Below, in pieces: positions 9,370-18,785 of a stretch of 64,000 bases of DNA. The DNA comes from Hyphomicrobiaceae bacterium (GTDB lineage: Bacteria > Pseudomonadota > Alphaproteobacteria > Rhizobiales > Hyphomicrobiaceae), in assembly GCA_030655135.1 (NCBI GenBank), contig JAURWC010000081.1, positions 62,001-126,000 of the forward strand. Reading direction: 5' to 3'. How positions within the stretch are numbered: position 1 is the first letter of the stretch; each line of letters starts with the position of its first letter. Both the position numbers and the translations under genes were made by a program. The notes beneath the pieces were generated by a model that saw only the letters and a list, made by a program, of their open reading frames with translations, was not told the origin of the DNA and did no database searches.

Positions 9370-10125
9370 CTAAACGCCCGCCGTCATGCCGCCATCCACA
9401 ATCAGTTCCGTTCCCGTCACGTAGCGGCTGTCGTCTGAGGCAAGAAACAGCGCGGCCAGAGCAATGTCTTCACCCGTGCCAAAGCGCTTCATCAGCGTGC
9501 GATCAATCAACGCCTTGTTGAAGTGGGGGTTCCGTAGCACCCGCTCAGTCAGCGCCGTCTCGACGAAACCGGGGCACAGGGCATTCACGCGGATGTTGAA
9601 TGGCGCGTATTCGACGGCCAGTGCGCGGGACAACGCCAGCACCGCACCCTTCGTTGCGGAATAGCCGGCAAGCTGGCGCAGGCCGCGGTGCCCCATGATG
9701 GACGCGACGTTGATCAGCGATGCATTGCCGGACGCGCGCAGCAGATCGAACGCATCTCGCGCAACGCGCACGACGCCATCCAGATTGACCTCGCGGATCG
9801 TCGTCCAATCGGCATCCGACATGTGACGGAAGTCGCCGCGGACGTTAAGGCCGGCGTTGTTGACGAGGATGTCGAGCTTGCCGTGCGAACTGGCGATCGA
9901 CCGCATCATCGCGGTGACGTCCTGGCCGCGGGAAACGTCCATCGTACCGGCGGTGGCGGCGTGCCCTTTGGCGGAGAGCGCCGCGACCGCTTCTGCTGCC
10001 GCCTCGCCGTTGACGTCGGTGACATAGATGTGCGCGCCTTCAGCGGCGAACACGCCAGCCGTTGCCAAACCGATTCCGACGCCCGCTCCCGTAACGAGCG
10101 CGATCTTTCCAGCCAAACGTTGCAT
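9370..10125 (-). CDS. Short-chain dehydrogenase/reductase (SDR)
   Basis: Classical NAD(P)-dependent SDR oxidoreductase of 251 aa. The cofactor motif is TGAGVGIG (residues 10-17). Asp38 after the second beta-strand (YVTDVNG) suggests NAD preference. NNAG, a catalytic Ser in NVASIMG, YSATK (Tyr-x-x-x-Lys) and CPGFVETALT are all present. The substrate is not deducible. The start at 10125 gives the normal RLAGKIALVTG beginning, with AAGG upstream. Two palindromic repeats separate it from gor. Confidence 0.9.
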   Translation of the reverse strand: MQRLAGKIALVTGAGVGIGLATAGVFAAEGAHIYVTDVNGEAAAEAVAALSAKGHAATAGTMDVSRGQDVTAMMRSIASSHGKLDILVNNAGLNVRGDFRHMSDADWTTIREVNLDGVVRVARDAFDLLRASGNASLINVASIMGHRGLRQLAGYSATKGAVLALSRALAVEYAPFNIRVNALCPGFVETALTERVLRNPHFNKALIDRTLMKRFGTGEDIALAALFLASDDSRYVTGTELIVDGGMTAGV

Positions 10126-10190
10126 ATGGACCTTCAGGGTGAAAAATTTGCCGGACCTAAGCACCCGGCACCCAGCGGCGCAACCTTGGA

Positions 10191-10214
10191 AGGGTCAGAC
10201 CTTGGTCTGGCCCT
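10191..10214. repeat. GGGTCAGACC palindromic repeat, copy A
   Basis: Arms AGGGTCAGACC and GGTCTGGCCCT flank a 2-nt centre TT, with one mismatched pair. It lies between the SDR and gor genes. It belongs to the same family as 10258, 21769 and 30098. Confidence 0.75.
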
Positions 10215-10257
10215 GTGACGCAGCTTTGCGGGGGAATGCTAACGACGTTGGCGCGAA

Positions 10258-10281
10258 GGGGTCAGACCGAGGTCTGACCCC
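10258..10281. repeat. GGGGTCAGACC palindromic repeat, copy B, 3' of gor
   Basis: Perfect 11-bp arms GGGGTCAGACC/GGTCTGACCCC around GA. It lies 3 bp beyond the gor stop codon, where the transcript would form a strong hairpin. It may terminate or stabilise the gor mRNA, although no T-run follows. Confidence 0.8.
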
Positions 10282-10284
10282 AAC

Positions 10285-11655
10285 TCAGCTGGGATCGATC
10301 CATTTGTCGCGCATGGTGAGGAGTTCCTCGCCGGCGCTCGGGTGCAGCGCCATGGTCTGATCAAAATCGGCCTTGGTGGCGCCAAGTCGGATGGCAACGG
10401 CGGCCATCTGCACGATCTCGGCGGCGTCTGGACCAAGCACATGACAGCCCAGGATCTTGCCGCTGTCGCCGCAGACGATGAGCTTCATCATCGTGCGTTC
10501 GTCGCGGCCAGCCAGCACGTTGCGCATGGGGCGGAAGCTGGTCTTGTAGATATCGATCTTCTCGTTGCGCTCACGCGCGATGTGTTCGGGATGCCCAATC
10601 GTGCCGATCTCGGGCGTGGAGAAAACGGCCGTCGGGATCAGTTCGTGATCAACCGACCAGGGCTTGTTGCCGAACTGGGTATCGGCAAACGCGTGGCCTT
10701 CGCGGATCGCCACCGGCGTGAGATTGACGCGATCGGTCACGTCGCCGACGGCGAAGATGTTCTCGACCGACGAGCGGGAGAACTCATCGACAACGATGTG
10801 ACCATTCCAGCCGCGCTCTACGCCGAGTTCGCCGAGGCCCATGCCCTCCACGTTGGGCACGCGGCCGATGGCGAACATCACCTGGTCGGAGACGAGATCA
10901 TCGCCTGTGCTGAGCTTGGTGGTGAGGCCGCCGGCGATTTTCTCCACGCCCGTGATCTGCGCGTTCGTTACGATGCGGACGCCACGCTTCTGCAGCGCTT
11001 CCGTCAGCCCGTCGCGCAGATCCTCGTCGAAGCCGCGCAGGATCTTCTCGCTGCGGTAGACGATCGTTGTCTCCGCGCCGAGGCCCGCGAAAATGCCGGC
11101 GAACTCGATCGCAATGTAACCGCCGCCGTAGATGACGATGCGGCGCGGCAGCGCCTTCAGGTGGAACGCTTCGTTGGATGTGATGACGTGTTCGAGGCCA
11201 GGAATGGTCTCGCCGAACGACGGCGTGCCGCCTGTCGCGATCAAGATCTTGGCCGCAGTGATCGTGCGGCCATCAGTCTTCAGCTTAATGGCGTGCGGCG
11301 AAACCAGCTCCGCGTGATCGGAGAACATGGTGACGCCGGCGCGCTGCAGCGTGCCTTGATAGGCCGCTTCAAGGCGATCAATCTCCTTGTCCTTGGCGGC
11401 GATCAGGCTTGGCCAATCGAAGATTGCGTTAGGTGCGCTCCAGCCAAAGCCCCTGGCATCCTCAAAGTCGTCGCGAAACCGGCTGGCGTAGACGAGAAGC
11501 TTCTTGGGCACACAACCGCGGATAACGCAGGTGCCGCCGTAGCGAAACTCCTCCGCCAACCCGACGCGGGCGCCATGGCTTGCGGCGATGCGCGCCGCAC
11601 GCACGCCGCCCGAGCCACCGCCGATCACGAAAAGATCGAAGTCATGCGCCGCCAT
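10285..11655 (-). CDS. gor: Glutathione-disulfide reductase
   Basis: FAD enzyme that reduces oxidised glutathione with NADPH. The product is 456 aa. It has the FAD-binding GGGSGG (12-17) and the redox-active pair Cys43-Cys48 in GGTCVIRGCVPKK; this CVIRGCVPKK form is typical of alphaproteobacterial and plant enzymes. The NADPH fold starts at GGGYIAIEFAG with YRSEKILRGFD, and the C-terminal catalytic His-Glu is in MALHPSAGEE. The ATG follows AGGACGC. The DUF2059 gene lies just upstream on the same strand. Confidence 0.95.
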   Translation of the reverse strand: MAAHDFDLFVIGGGSGGVRAARIAASHGARVGLAEEFRYGGTCVIRGCVPKKLLVYASRFRDDFEDARGFGWSAPNAIFDWPSLIAAKDKEIDRLEAAYQGTLQRAGVTMFSDHAELVSPHAIKLKTDGRTITAAKILIATGGTPSFGETIPGLEHVITSNEAFHLKALPRRIVIYGGGYIAIEFAGIFAGLGAETTIVYRSEKILRGFDEDLRDGLTEALQKRGVRIVTNAQITGVEKIAGGLTTKLSTGDDLVSDQVMFAIGRVPNVEGMGLGELGVERGWNGHIVVDEFSRSSVENIFAVGDVTDRVNLTPVAIREGHAFADTQFGNKPWSVDHELIPTAVFSTPEIGTIGHPEHIARERNEKIDIYKTSFRPMRNVLAGRDERTMMKLIVCGDSGKILGCHVLGPDAAEIVQMAAVAIRLGATKADFDQTMALHPSAGEELLTMRDKWIDPS

Positions 11656-11676
11656 GGCTGCGTCCTGCGACTATTG

Positions 11677-12165
11677 TTATGGCTTGGCGCTCAGTTCTTC
11701 GACGAGCTGCTTCTTCACGCTCTCCTGAAACTTGCCGAGCGGGGGCCCAAGTGCACCGACCATGTCGGGGATCGAGGCCTGAAGCTTCTTGCCGGCGGCC
11801 GACCTTTGGAATGCGGCGATCTCTTTCAGCTCTTCGGTGGTGAAACGTTCGGCATAGAACGTCAGCAGCGCCGCCTCGGCATCCGTCAGATAATTTTTCA
11901 CATCCTGGCTGGCGGGATCGAAGATCTTGGTAATGAGCGCGATTGCTTTTTCGCCGCCAGGCTGCGTCTTCATCTGCTGGGACAAAAGGCTCTGCACCGA
12001 CGTCAGCGTCTTGTGAAACTGCTCCTCCACATTCATGGCCGCCATCAGGTCTTTGGCGGCCGCCTGGCGATCGGCATCGGGTGGCGTGCCCTGAGCGTGG
12101 GCGGAGCCGGCAATGAACAGCGCGAAAAGCGCCATCAGGGTGAAACGCGTTGCACCGGCGAACAT
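11677..12165 (-). CDS. DUF2059 periplasmic protein
   Basis: Exported protein of 162 aa with a signal peptide (residues 1-23, GSAHA-Q). The helical domain includes LMAAMNVEEQFHKTL and the characteristic LTFYAERFTTEELKEIAAFQRSAAGKKL, which is DUF2059. The function is unknown. The start at 12165 has AGAGGTAA in front; the longer open frame would overlap rpiA and bury the signal peptide. It lies between rpiA and gor on the same strand and may share their transcript. Confidence 0.85.
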   Translation of the reverse strand: MFAGATRFTLMALFALFIAGSAHAQGTPPDADRQAAAKDLMAAMNVEEQFHKTLTSVQSLLSQQMKTQPGGEKAIALITKIFDPASQDVKNYLTDAEAALLTFYAERFTTEELKEIAAFQRSAAGKKLQASIPDMVGALGPPLGKFQESVKKQLVEELSAKP

Positions 12166-12214
12166 CTGATTACCTCTGTGCTGAAAAACTGCTGCGGCCA
12201 AACTTCGTGGCCCG

Positions 12215-12940
12215 TTAAACTTCGTCGGGAAGCATATCGTCGTAGTTGGCTTCGAGGACTTCGATGCCATTGGGGCCGGCAAGAATGGCCGCGTCGGCAA
12301 GGCCGAGAAACAAACCGTTCTCGACGACGCCGGGAACCACCTTCAGCATGTCGTCCAGGCCCTCGGGATCGTCAATGCGGCCGAAGGCGCAATCGACGAT
12401 CAGATTTCCGCCATCAGTGAGAAATGGCGTGCCGTCCTTCAGCTGACGCACGGTGATCTTGCCCTGGCACCCGACGTCGCCGGCCAGCATCTCGATCATA
12501 TTGCGCGTGGCGGTGGCGCCGAAGCGCACGATTTCGATCGGGAGGGGAAACGCGCCGAGGGTGACGACACGCTTGGTCGTGTCGGCGATCACGATCATTC
12601 TGTCCGATGCCGCCGCCACGATTTTCTCGCGCAGCAACGCGCCGCCGCCGCCCTTGATGAGCCGCAACTCTTCGTCGAGTTCGTCGGCGCCATCGATCGT
12701 GAGGTCCAGCAACGGCGTCTCGTCCAGCGTCGATAGCGGAATACCCAGAGCCGCGGCCTGCGCGCGCGTCGCCTCGGACGTCGGCACGGCAATCACCTCA
12801 AGACCGGCGCGCACGCGTGCGCCGAGCAGTTCGACGAACTTGGCGGCGGTCGAGCCGGTGCCGAGGCCGAGCCGCATCTTGGGCTCGACGAATTGCAGGG
12901 CGCGCTCGGCCGCAGCCAGCTTCAGTGCATCGGAACTCAT
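12215..12940 (-). CDS. rpiA: Ribose-5-phosphate isomerase A
   Basis: Interconverts ribose-5-phosphate and ribulose-5-phosphate in the pentose phosphate pathway. The product is 241 aa. It has [13 protein letters not shown] (phosphate loop), the catalytic region [25 protein letters not shown] and IADTTKRV. The ATG is preceded by AAGGAGAAAAG. It is followed downstream by the DUF2059 and gor genes on the same strand. Confidence 0.96.
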   Translation of the reverse strand: MSSDALKLAAAERALQFVEPKMRLGLGTGSTAAKFVELLGARVRAGLEVIAVPTSEATRAQAAALGIPLSTLDETPLLDLTIDGADELDEELRLIKGGGGALLREKIVAAASDRMIVIADTTKRVVTLGAFPLPIEIVRFGATATRNMIEMLAGDVGCQGKITVRQLKDGTPFLTDGGNLIVDCAFGRIDDPEGLDDMLKVVPGVVENGLFLGLADAAILAGPNGIEVLEANYDDMLPDEV

Positions 12941-12973
12941 CTTTTCTCCTTGGGGGCGGGCGTCAAAACGCGA

Positions 12974-14425
12974 TCAGGCTGTCAGGCCGCCCATCATGAC
13001 GTACTTCATTTCGAGGAATTCCTCGATACCGTGGTGCGAGCCTTCGCGGCCGAGGCCCGATTGCTTGACGCCGCCGAACGGCGCGACTTCGTTGGAGACG
13101 ACGCCCTCGTTGACGCCGACAATACCGTATTCAAGAGCTTCGGCCACGCGCCAGACGCGGCCGAGATCGCGCGCGTAGAAGTAGGCGGCCAGGCCGAACT
13201 GCGTGTCGTTGGCGAGCTTGATGACATCCGCCTCGGTTTCGAACGCGAACAGCGCGGCTACGGGCCCAAACGTTTCTTCGCGCGCGATGAGCATTTTGCT
13301 GGTGGCACCCGTCAGCAGGGTCGGCTCGTAGAAGTTGCCGCCCAGCGCGTGACGCTTGCCGCCCTGAAGCAGCTGAGCCCCATGCGACAGCGCGTCCTTC
13401 ACGTGCTCTTCCACCTTTTTTACCGCGTCGCCGTTGATCAGCGGCCCTTGCGTCACGCCGGACTCGGTTCCCGGCCCGACCTTGAGCTTGGCGACTTCGG
13501 CGGAGAGACGCTTGGCAAATTCCTTGGCGATGCCGGACTGAACGTAGATGCGGTTGGCGCAGACGCAGGTCTGGCCGGCGTTGCGATACTTCGATGCCAT
13601 CGCACCGATGACCGCCTTGTCGAGGTCGGCGTCGTCGAAGACGATGAACGGCGCGTTGCCGCCCAGTTCCATGCCGACGCGCTTCACGGTGCCGGCGGCC
13701 TGGCGAATGAGGATCTTGCCGACCTCGGTGGAGCCGGTGAACGTCACCATTCGCACCAGAGGGCTTTCCGTGAGCTCGCGGCCCACCGGTTCAGGGTTCG
13801 ACGTCGTGACGATGTTTAGCACGCCGGGCGGGATGCCGGCCTGATGCGCGAGTTCGGCAAGTGCCAGGGCTGAGAGCGGTGTATCCTCGGCGGGCTTGAC
13901 GACAGCGGTGCAGCCGGCCGCGAGCGCAGGCGTCACCTTGCGGGTGATCATGGCATTGGGAAAGTTCCACGGCGTAATGGCGGCAACGACACCGATCGGC
14001 TGCTTCAGTACCAGGATGCGCGCATCGGCCTTCGGGCTCGTGATGGTTTCGCCATAGATGCGCTTGGCTTCTTCGGCGAAGAACTCGACGAACGAGGCGC
14101 CATAGATGATCTCGCCGCGGGCTTCGGCCAGCGGCTTGCCCTGCTCACGCGTCAGCAGCAGTGCCAGTTCGTCGACGTGGACGATGATGAGGTCGAACCA
14201 GCGGCGCAGGATGACGGATCGCTCTTTCCCAGTCAGCTTGGCCCAGGCCGGCATGGCACGGTGCGCGGCCTCGATTGCGGCGCGGGTTTCTGCGGCGCCG
14301 AGGTCAGCCACTTTTGCGATTTCATTGCCGGAGGCCTTGTCACGCACGGCGAACGACGGTTCACCCACCCAATTGCCGTCGATGTAGGCGTGCGATTTCA
14401 GCAGCGTAATGACATTTTTGTCCAT
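12974..14425 (-). CDS. gabD: Succinate-semialdehyde dehydrogenase
   Basis: Oxidises succinate semialdehyde to succinate, feeding GABA-type carbon into the TCA cycle. The product is 483 aa, nearly the 482 of E. coli GabD. It has PWNFPNAMITRK (cofactor and substrate region), FTGSTEVGK, catalytic Glu253 (MELGGNAPF) and nucleophile Cys287 (NAGQTCVCANR). I chose the ATG at 14425, with AGGA 8 bases upstream, over the open frame to 14488. It is divergent from the HAD phosphatase gene, and 199 bp between the two starts must hold both promoters. Confidence 0.93.
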   Translation of the reverse strand: MDKNVITLLKSHAYIDGNWVGEPSFAVRDKASGNEIAKVADLGAAETRAAIEAAHRAMPAWAKLTGKERSVILRRWFDLIIVHVDELALLLTREQGKPLAEARGEIIYGASFVEFFAEEAKRIYGETITSPKADARILVLKQPIGVVAAITPWNFPNAMITRKVTPALAAGCTAVVKPAEDTPLSALALAELAHQAGIPPGVLNIVTTSNPEPVGRELTESPLVRMVTFTGSTEVGKILIRQAAGTVKRVGMELGGNAPFIVFDDADLDKAVIGAMASKYRNAGQTCVCANRIYVQSGIAKEFAKRLSAEVAKLKVGPGTESGVTQGPLINGDAVKKVEEHVKDALSHGAQLLQGGKRHALGGNFYEPTLLTGATSKMLIAREETFGPVAALFAFETEADVIKLANDTQFGLAAYFYARDLGRVWRVAEALEYGIVGVNEGVVSNEVAPFGGVKQSGLGREGSHHGIEEFLEMKYVMMGGLTA

Positions 14426-14624
14426 GATGTCCTGCGTCGTCTGGCAGTTGGCGCCAAGTTGGGCTATCTCGCGCTCCGGCTTGGCCATGCGCCGCGGGGG
14501 TTTCCCCTGGGTTCACCCTTTGTCTAGGCTGGCTTGGACTGGCTTTCAAGCTATCGACGTTGAGGAACGCCGCCACCACGGCGGAGTTGCAGTTCTACCT
14601 TTCTTACGGGGGCGCAGCCGCTAC

Positions 14625-15308
14625 ATGCGTGATTTGACCGTCATCTTTGATTTGGACGGAACGTTGGTCGATACGGCACCCGATTTGATCGCGGCTGCCA
14701 ACCATGCGTTGGGCGACATCGGGCTCGATCCAGTGCCAGGCTTTGTGCTGGCACCCGCCATCGCGCTCGGCGCTCGCTTCATGATCTTGGACGGTCTCAA
14801 GCACACGGGCCGGCACCTGCCGGACGGCGAAGTGGATCGCTTGCTGAAGCTGTTCCTCGACTACTATCTCGCCAATATTGCCAACGAAAGCCGTCCGTAT
14901 CCCGGCGCCGTCGACGCCCTCACCACGCTGAAGGCACAAGGCGCGCGTCTCGGCATCTGCACGAACAAGCGGTCGCATCTGTCCAACGCTCTGATCGGGG
15001 CCCTGGGGCTCAATGATCTGGTGCATGCCGTCGTCGGGCGCGATTCCGTGAAGAAGTCGAAGCCCCATCCAGAGCATTTGATGGAAACGATCCGTTTGGC
15101 GGATGGCGATCCCAAACGCGCCATCATGATCGGCGATACAGCAGTCGACGTGGCCACCGCAAGGGCTGCCGGGGTACCTGTCATCGGCGTGCCGTTCGGC
15201 TATTCGGACAGGCCGATAACGGAGTTGGCGCCTGATGCCGTCATCACGCATTATGACCAGTTGCTTCCGGCCATCGAAAGCCTGGTCCGCCGCTTTGCCG
15301 CCGCCTAA
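14625..15308 (+). CDS. gph: HAD hydrolase, phosphoglycolate phosphatase-like
   Basis: HAD-family phosphatase of 227 aa, best matched to phosphoglycolate phosphatase. Motif I is FDLDGTLVDTAPDL with nucleophile Asp and general-acid Asp. Motif II is ICTNKR, the motif III Lys is in KKSKPHPEH, and motif IV is MIGDTAVDVATARAAG. The start at 14625 puts the nucleophile near residue 9, as usual; the open frame extends to 14409 without homology. The SD is weak. It shares a divergent upstream region with gabD. Confidence 0.88.
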   Translation: MRDLTVIFDLDGTLVDTAPDLIAAANHALGDIGLDPVPGFVLAPAIALGARFMILDGLKHTGRHLPDGEVDRLLKLFLDYYLANIANESRPYPGAVDALTTLKAQGARLGICTNKRSHLSNALIGALGLNDLVHAVVGRDSVKKSKPHPEHLMETIRLADGDPKRAIMIGDTAVDVATARAAGVPVIGVPFGYSDRPITELAPDAVITHYDQLLPAIESLVRRFAAA

Positions 15309-15438
15309 ACCCTGCGCGATCAGGCCAAAGACCTTGTCTCGGTCTTCAGCATTTCGGCCCCGGAAGAGCCACAATCACAGACGATCTGATGCGAGCGTCA
15401 GTTAACGCTCTCGCGTTTTTCAAGGAAGGACGACCAAG

Positions 15439-15702
15439 ATGCTGAAACGCCTTGCCCTCGCTGCGGCACTCGCCATGGGCCTATCGAGCGTAGCGTTGGC
15501 GCAGAACGCGCCGGCGAATGCCGATGAGTGCAACAATCAAGGTGCGGAACTGGCCCAGAAGGCTGAAGACAAGAAGCTGGATGCCGGCAAGACCGCTAAG
15601 GTCGAAGAACTGCTGACCAAGCTGGACGAACAGTGCCAGGGTTCAAAGTTCTCGGAAGCCGGCGCGACGATGAAAGAATTGTCGGCCGCGATCGGCAACT
15701 AA
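15439..15702 (+). CDS. Small exported protein of unknown function
   Basis: The product is 87 aa. A clear signal peptide (residues 1-21, VALA-Q) leads to a mature part of about 66 residues that is helical and rich in Lys, Glu and Ala, with two Cys (DECNNQ, DEQCQGS) that could form one disulfide. AAGGAAGG precedes the ATG. I do not recognise a family. A hairpin follows at 15742. Confidence 0.8.
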   Translation: MLKRLALAAALAMGLSSVALAQNAPANADECNNQGAELAQKAEDKKLDAGKTAKVEELLTKLDEQCQGSKFSEAGATMKELSAAIGN

Positions 15703-15741
15703 TTCGGGCCGATCATCTTTCCAAGACATCTTGCTAAGACT

Positions 15742-15766
15742 GGGCGGCTCATATGTTGGGCCGCCC
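15742..15766 (+). terminator. Possible terminator after the small exported protein gene
   Basis: Stem GGGCGGC/GCCGCCC with an 11-nt loop, followed by an A/T-rich stretch (TAAATTGTTTT) but not a clean T-run. It lies 39 bp after the stop codon. Confidence 0.5.
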
Positions 15767-15946
15767 TAAATTGTTTTAAGTCTTGATAACGCGACGATAA
15801 TTCAGCTTTTTAACTTCCCATTACCGCTTGCGTTTGACAGCGCACCGTTCCTTCCCCATGTTCTGCCGCCTCTCGCGGTGCGGTGCATCATCGCGAGATC
15901 ATCGCACTGATGCTCGCGTTCGCGCGCCCCAACACGAAAGTTGCAG

Positions 15947-18727
15947 ATGAACGTCGTGATCGTGGAATCGGCCGCGAAGGCCAAGACCATCAATAAGTAT
16001 CTCGGGCCCAATTTTAAGGTGCTCGCCTCGTACGGCCATGTCCGCGACCTGCCTTCCAAGGACGGCTCGGTGGAGCCCGACAAAGACTTCGAAATGCACT
16101 GGGATGTCGACGGCAAATCCCAGAAGATCATGAAAGAGATCGCGGATGCCGTGAAGGGCGCCGACAAGCTGATCCTGGCGACCGACCCCGATCGCGAAGG
16201 CGAAGCCATCTCCTGGCACATCCTGCAGATCCTGCAGCAGCGCAAGGCGCTGAAGAAGGACACCACGGTCGAGCGCGTCGCCTTCAACGCCGTCACCAAA
16301 TCGGCGATCCTGGCGGCGCTGGCCGAACCGCGCGAGATCGACCAGCCGCTGGTCTCGGCCTACCTGGCGCGCCGCGCCCTCGACTATCTCGTCGGCTTCA
16401 CGCTGTCTCCCGTGCTGTGGCGCAAGCTGCCGGGCGCACGCTCGGCCGGCCGCGTGCAGTCTGTTGCGCTGCGCCTCGTGTGCGATCGCGAGGCGGAGAT
16501 CGAAGCGTTCAAGACCGACGAGTACTGGACCATCGAAGCCGCCCTGCAGACGGCGAAGAACGAAGACGTCAAGGCGCGCCTCGTCGGCATCTCCGGCACC
16601 ACTTTAAAAAAGCTCGACATCAAGGACGAGGCGTCCGCGCACGCCATCAAGGCGGCCATCGAGAAGGGCAACTTCACGATCGGCTCGGTGGAAAAGAAGG
16701 CCGCTAAGCGCAACCCGTATCCGCCGTTCGCCACCTCGACGCTGCAGATGGACGCCTCGCGCAAGCTGGGCTTCTCCGCCAAGCAGACGATGAACCTGGC
16801 GCAGCGCCTGTACGAGGGCGTCGACATCGGCGGCGAGACGACCGGCCTCATCACCTACATGCGAACCGACGGCATCACGATCGTGCCCGAGGCGATCAGC
16901 GCCATCCGCTCGCACATCTCCAGCGCCTACTCCGGCCGCTACGTTGCGCCCTTCATCCGCGAGTACAAGACCAAGGCCAAGAACGCGCAGGAAGCGCACG
17001 AGGCCATCCGCCCCACCGACCCGACGCGCACGCCTGACGCTGTGCGCAAATATCTGGAGAAGGACCAGGCCGCGCTCTACGACCTGATCTGGAAGCGCAC
17101 GATCGCCAGCCAGATGGCGTCGGCCGAACTGGAACAGACGGCGGCGGAAATCGACGTGCAGGGCCGCGACGGCAAGGCCTACCAGTTGCGTGCCAACGGC
17201 TCCGTCATCGTGTTCGACGGCTTCCTCAAAGTGTACGAGGAAGGCCGCGACGACCGTCAGCAACCCGGCAAGGGCAAGGACGACACCAGCGAGGACGAGG
17301 ACGACAACCGCCGTCTGCCGCCACTGGCTCCGGGCGACAAGCTGACCGACAAGGACATCGCCGCCGACCAGCACTTCACGCAGCCGCCGCCGCGCTATTC
17401 GGAAGCGACGCTGGTGAAGCGCATGGAAGAGCTCGGCATCGGCCGCCCGTCCACCTACGCCTCGACGATGGCGGTGCTGGTGGAACGCGACTACGTGCGC
17501 ATCGAAAAGAAGCGGCTGGTGCCCGAGGACAAGGGCCGCCTGGTCATCGCCTTCCTGGAAAGCTTCTTCAAGCGCTACGTGGAGTTCGACTTCACGGCCG
17601 ACTTGGAAGAAAAGCTCGACCTCATTTCCAACGGCGATCTGGAGTGGCGGCAGGTGTTGCGCGATTTCTGGAAGGACTTCACGGGCGCCATTCACGAGAT
17701 CAAGGATCTGCGCGTTTCCGAAGTGCTGGACGCGTTGAACGAGCTGTTAGGCCCGCACGTCTTCCCGCCCAAGGAAGACGGCAGCGACGGGCGCATCTGC
17801 CCCAGCTGCGGCACGGGCAAGCTGTCGTTGAAGATCTCCGGCAAGTTCGGCGCCTTCATCGGCTGCGGCAATTATCCCGAGTGCCGCTACACACGGCAAC
17901 TCTCCGACAGCGGCAACACCGGTGGCGCGCAGGACGGCCGCGAGCTTGGCATCGATCCGGAAACCGGCTTGATGGTGACGCTGCGCACCGGCCGCTTCGG
18001 CCCCTACGTGCAGCTGGGCGAGGCGACGGAAGCCGACCCCAAGCCGAAGCGTTCGTCGATCCCCAAGGGCATCGACGCGGCGACGATCGACCTCGACCAG
18101 GCGCTGCAGCTGTTGCGGCTGCCGCGCGAGGTTGGCATCCACCCCGAGACCGGCACGCCGATCACGGCGGGGCTTGGCCGCTATGGGCCATTCATTCTGC
18201 ACGACGGCACCTACGCCAACGTGGAGGGCATCGAGGAGGTGTTCTCGATCGGCCTGAACCGCGCCGTGACGCTGCTCGCCGACAAGCGCGCGGGCAAGGG
18301 CGGCGGCCGCTTCGGCCGCGCCGCGCCGCAAAAGACGGTACTGAAGGATCTCGGCGAGCACCCGATCGAGGGCGGCAAGATGGAAGTTCTCGACGGCCGC
18401 TACGGCCCGTACATCTCGCACAACAAGGTCTACGCGACAGTGCCGCGTGGCACGAAGCCGGAAGACGTGACGGTGGATGAGGCCGTGCAGCTGCTGGCCG
18501 AGCGGGTTGCGAAGGGTGGGGGGAAGAAGGCCAAGAAGGCCCCCGCAAAGAAGGCGCCGGCGAAGAAGGCGGCTGCGGGCGGCAAGGCCAAGGCTGGAGC
18601 TGAGGCTGGTGGGGATGACGACGCGCCGGTGAAGAAGGCGGCGGCGAAGAAGAAGGCGCCCGCCGCGAAGAAGGCTGCTGCGGGGAAGACGGGGGCTAAG
18701 GGGAAGGCGAAGGCGGGGGTGGAGTAG
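15947..18727 (+). CDS. topA: DNA topoisomerase I
   Basis: Type IA topoisomerase that relaxes negative supercoils. The product is 926 aa. The Toprim domain holds IVESAAKAKTI and TDPDREGEAI. The active-site Tyr304 is in GLITYMRTDG. Near the C-terminus there is one four-Cys zinc finger (CPSCGTGKL ... CGNYPECRY) and then repeated TopoI_C-type domains (GLMVTLRTGRFGPYVQLG-like units). The last 90 residues are Lys/Ala/Gly repeats (KKAPAKK). A TTG at 15941 is an alternative start two codons earlier. In many Rhizobiales rnr follows closely, but here about 4.5 kb intervenes. Confidence 0.96.
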   Translation: MNVVIVESAAKAKTINKYLGPNFKVLASYGHVRDLPSKDGSVEPDKDFEMHWDVDGKSQKIMKEIADAVKGADKLILATDPDREGEAISWHILQILQQRKALKKDTTVERVAFNAVTKSAILAALAEPREIDQPLVSAYLARRALDYLVGFTLSPVLWRKLPGARSAGRVQSVALRLVCDREAEIEAFKTDEYWTIEAALQTAKNEDVKARLVGISGTTLKKLDIKDEASAHAIKAAIEKGNFTIGSVEKKAAKRNPYPPFATSTLQMDASRKLGFSAKQTMNLAQRLYEGVDIGGETTGLITYMRTDGITIVPEAISAIRSHISSAYSGRYVAPFIREYKTKAKNAQEAHEAIRPTDPTRTPDAVRKYLEKDQAALYDLIWKRTIASQMASAELEQTAAEIDVQGRDGKAYQLRANGSVIVFDGFLKVYEEGRDDRQQPGKGKDDTSEDEDDNRRLPPLAPGDKLTDKDIAADQHFTQPPPRYSEATLVKRMEELGIGRPSTYASTMAVLVERDYVRIEKKRLVPEDKGRLVIAFLESFFKRYVEFDFTADLEEKLDLISNGDLEWRQVLRDFWKDFTGAIHEIKDLRVSEVLDALNELLGPHVFPPKEDGSDGRICPSCGTGKLSLKISGKFGAFIGCGNYPECRYTRQLSDSGNTGGAQDGRELGIDPETGLMVTLRTGRFGPYVQLGEATEADPKPKRSSIPKGIDAATIDLDQALQLLRLPREVGIHPETGTPITAGLGRYGPFILHDGTYANVEGIEEVFSIGLNRAVTLLADKRAGKGGGRFGRAAPQKTVLKDLGEHPIEGGKMEVLDGRYGPYISHNKVYATVPRGTKPEDVTVDEAVQLLAERVAKGGGKKAKKAPAKKAPAKKAAAGGKAKAGAEAGGDDDAPVKKAAAKKKAPAAKKAAAGKTGAKGKAKAGVE

Positions 18728-18785
18728 GGGGTGACCGCAGCATCGGGCCGTGCTCCATTGTCAGTCGTTGATACCAGGCCGGAAA

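Noticed and set aside
10342-12420. 692-codon open frame on the + strand over gor, the DUF2059 gene and rpiA
   Set aside because: It is the antisense of three well-supported genes, has no ribosome-binding site and no family-like sequence; GC-rich codon bias leaves the opposite strand open.
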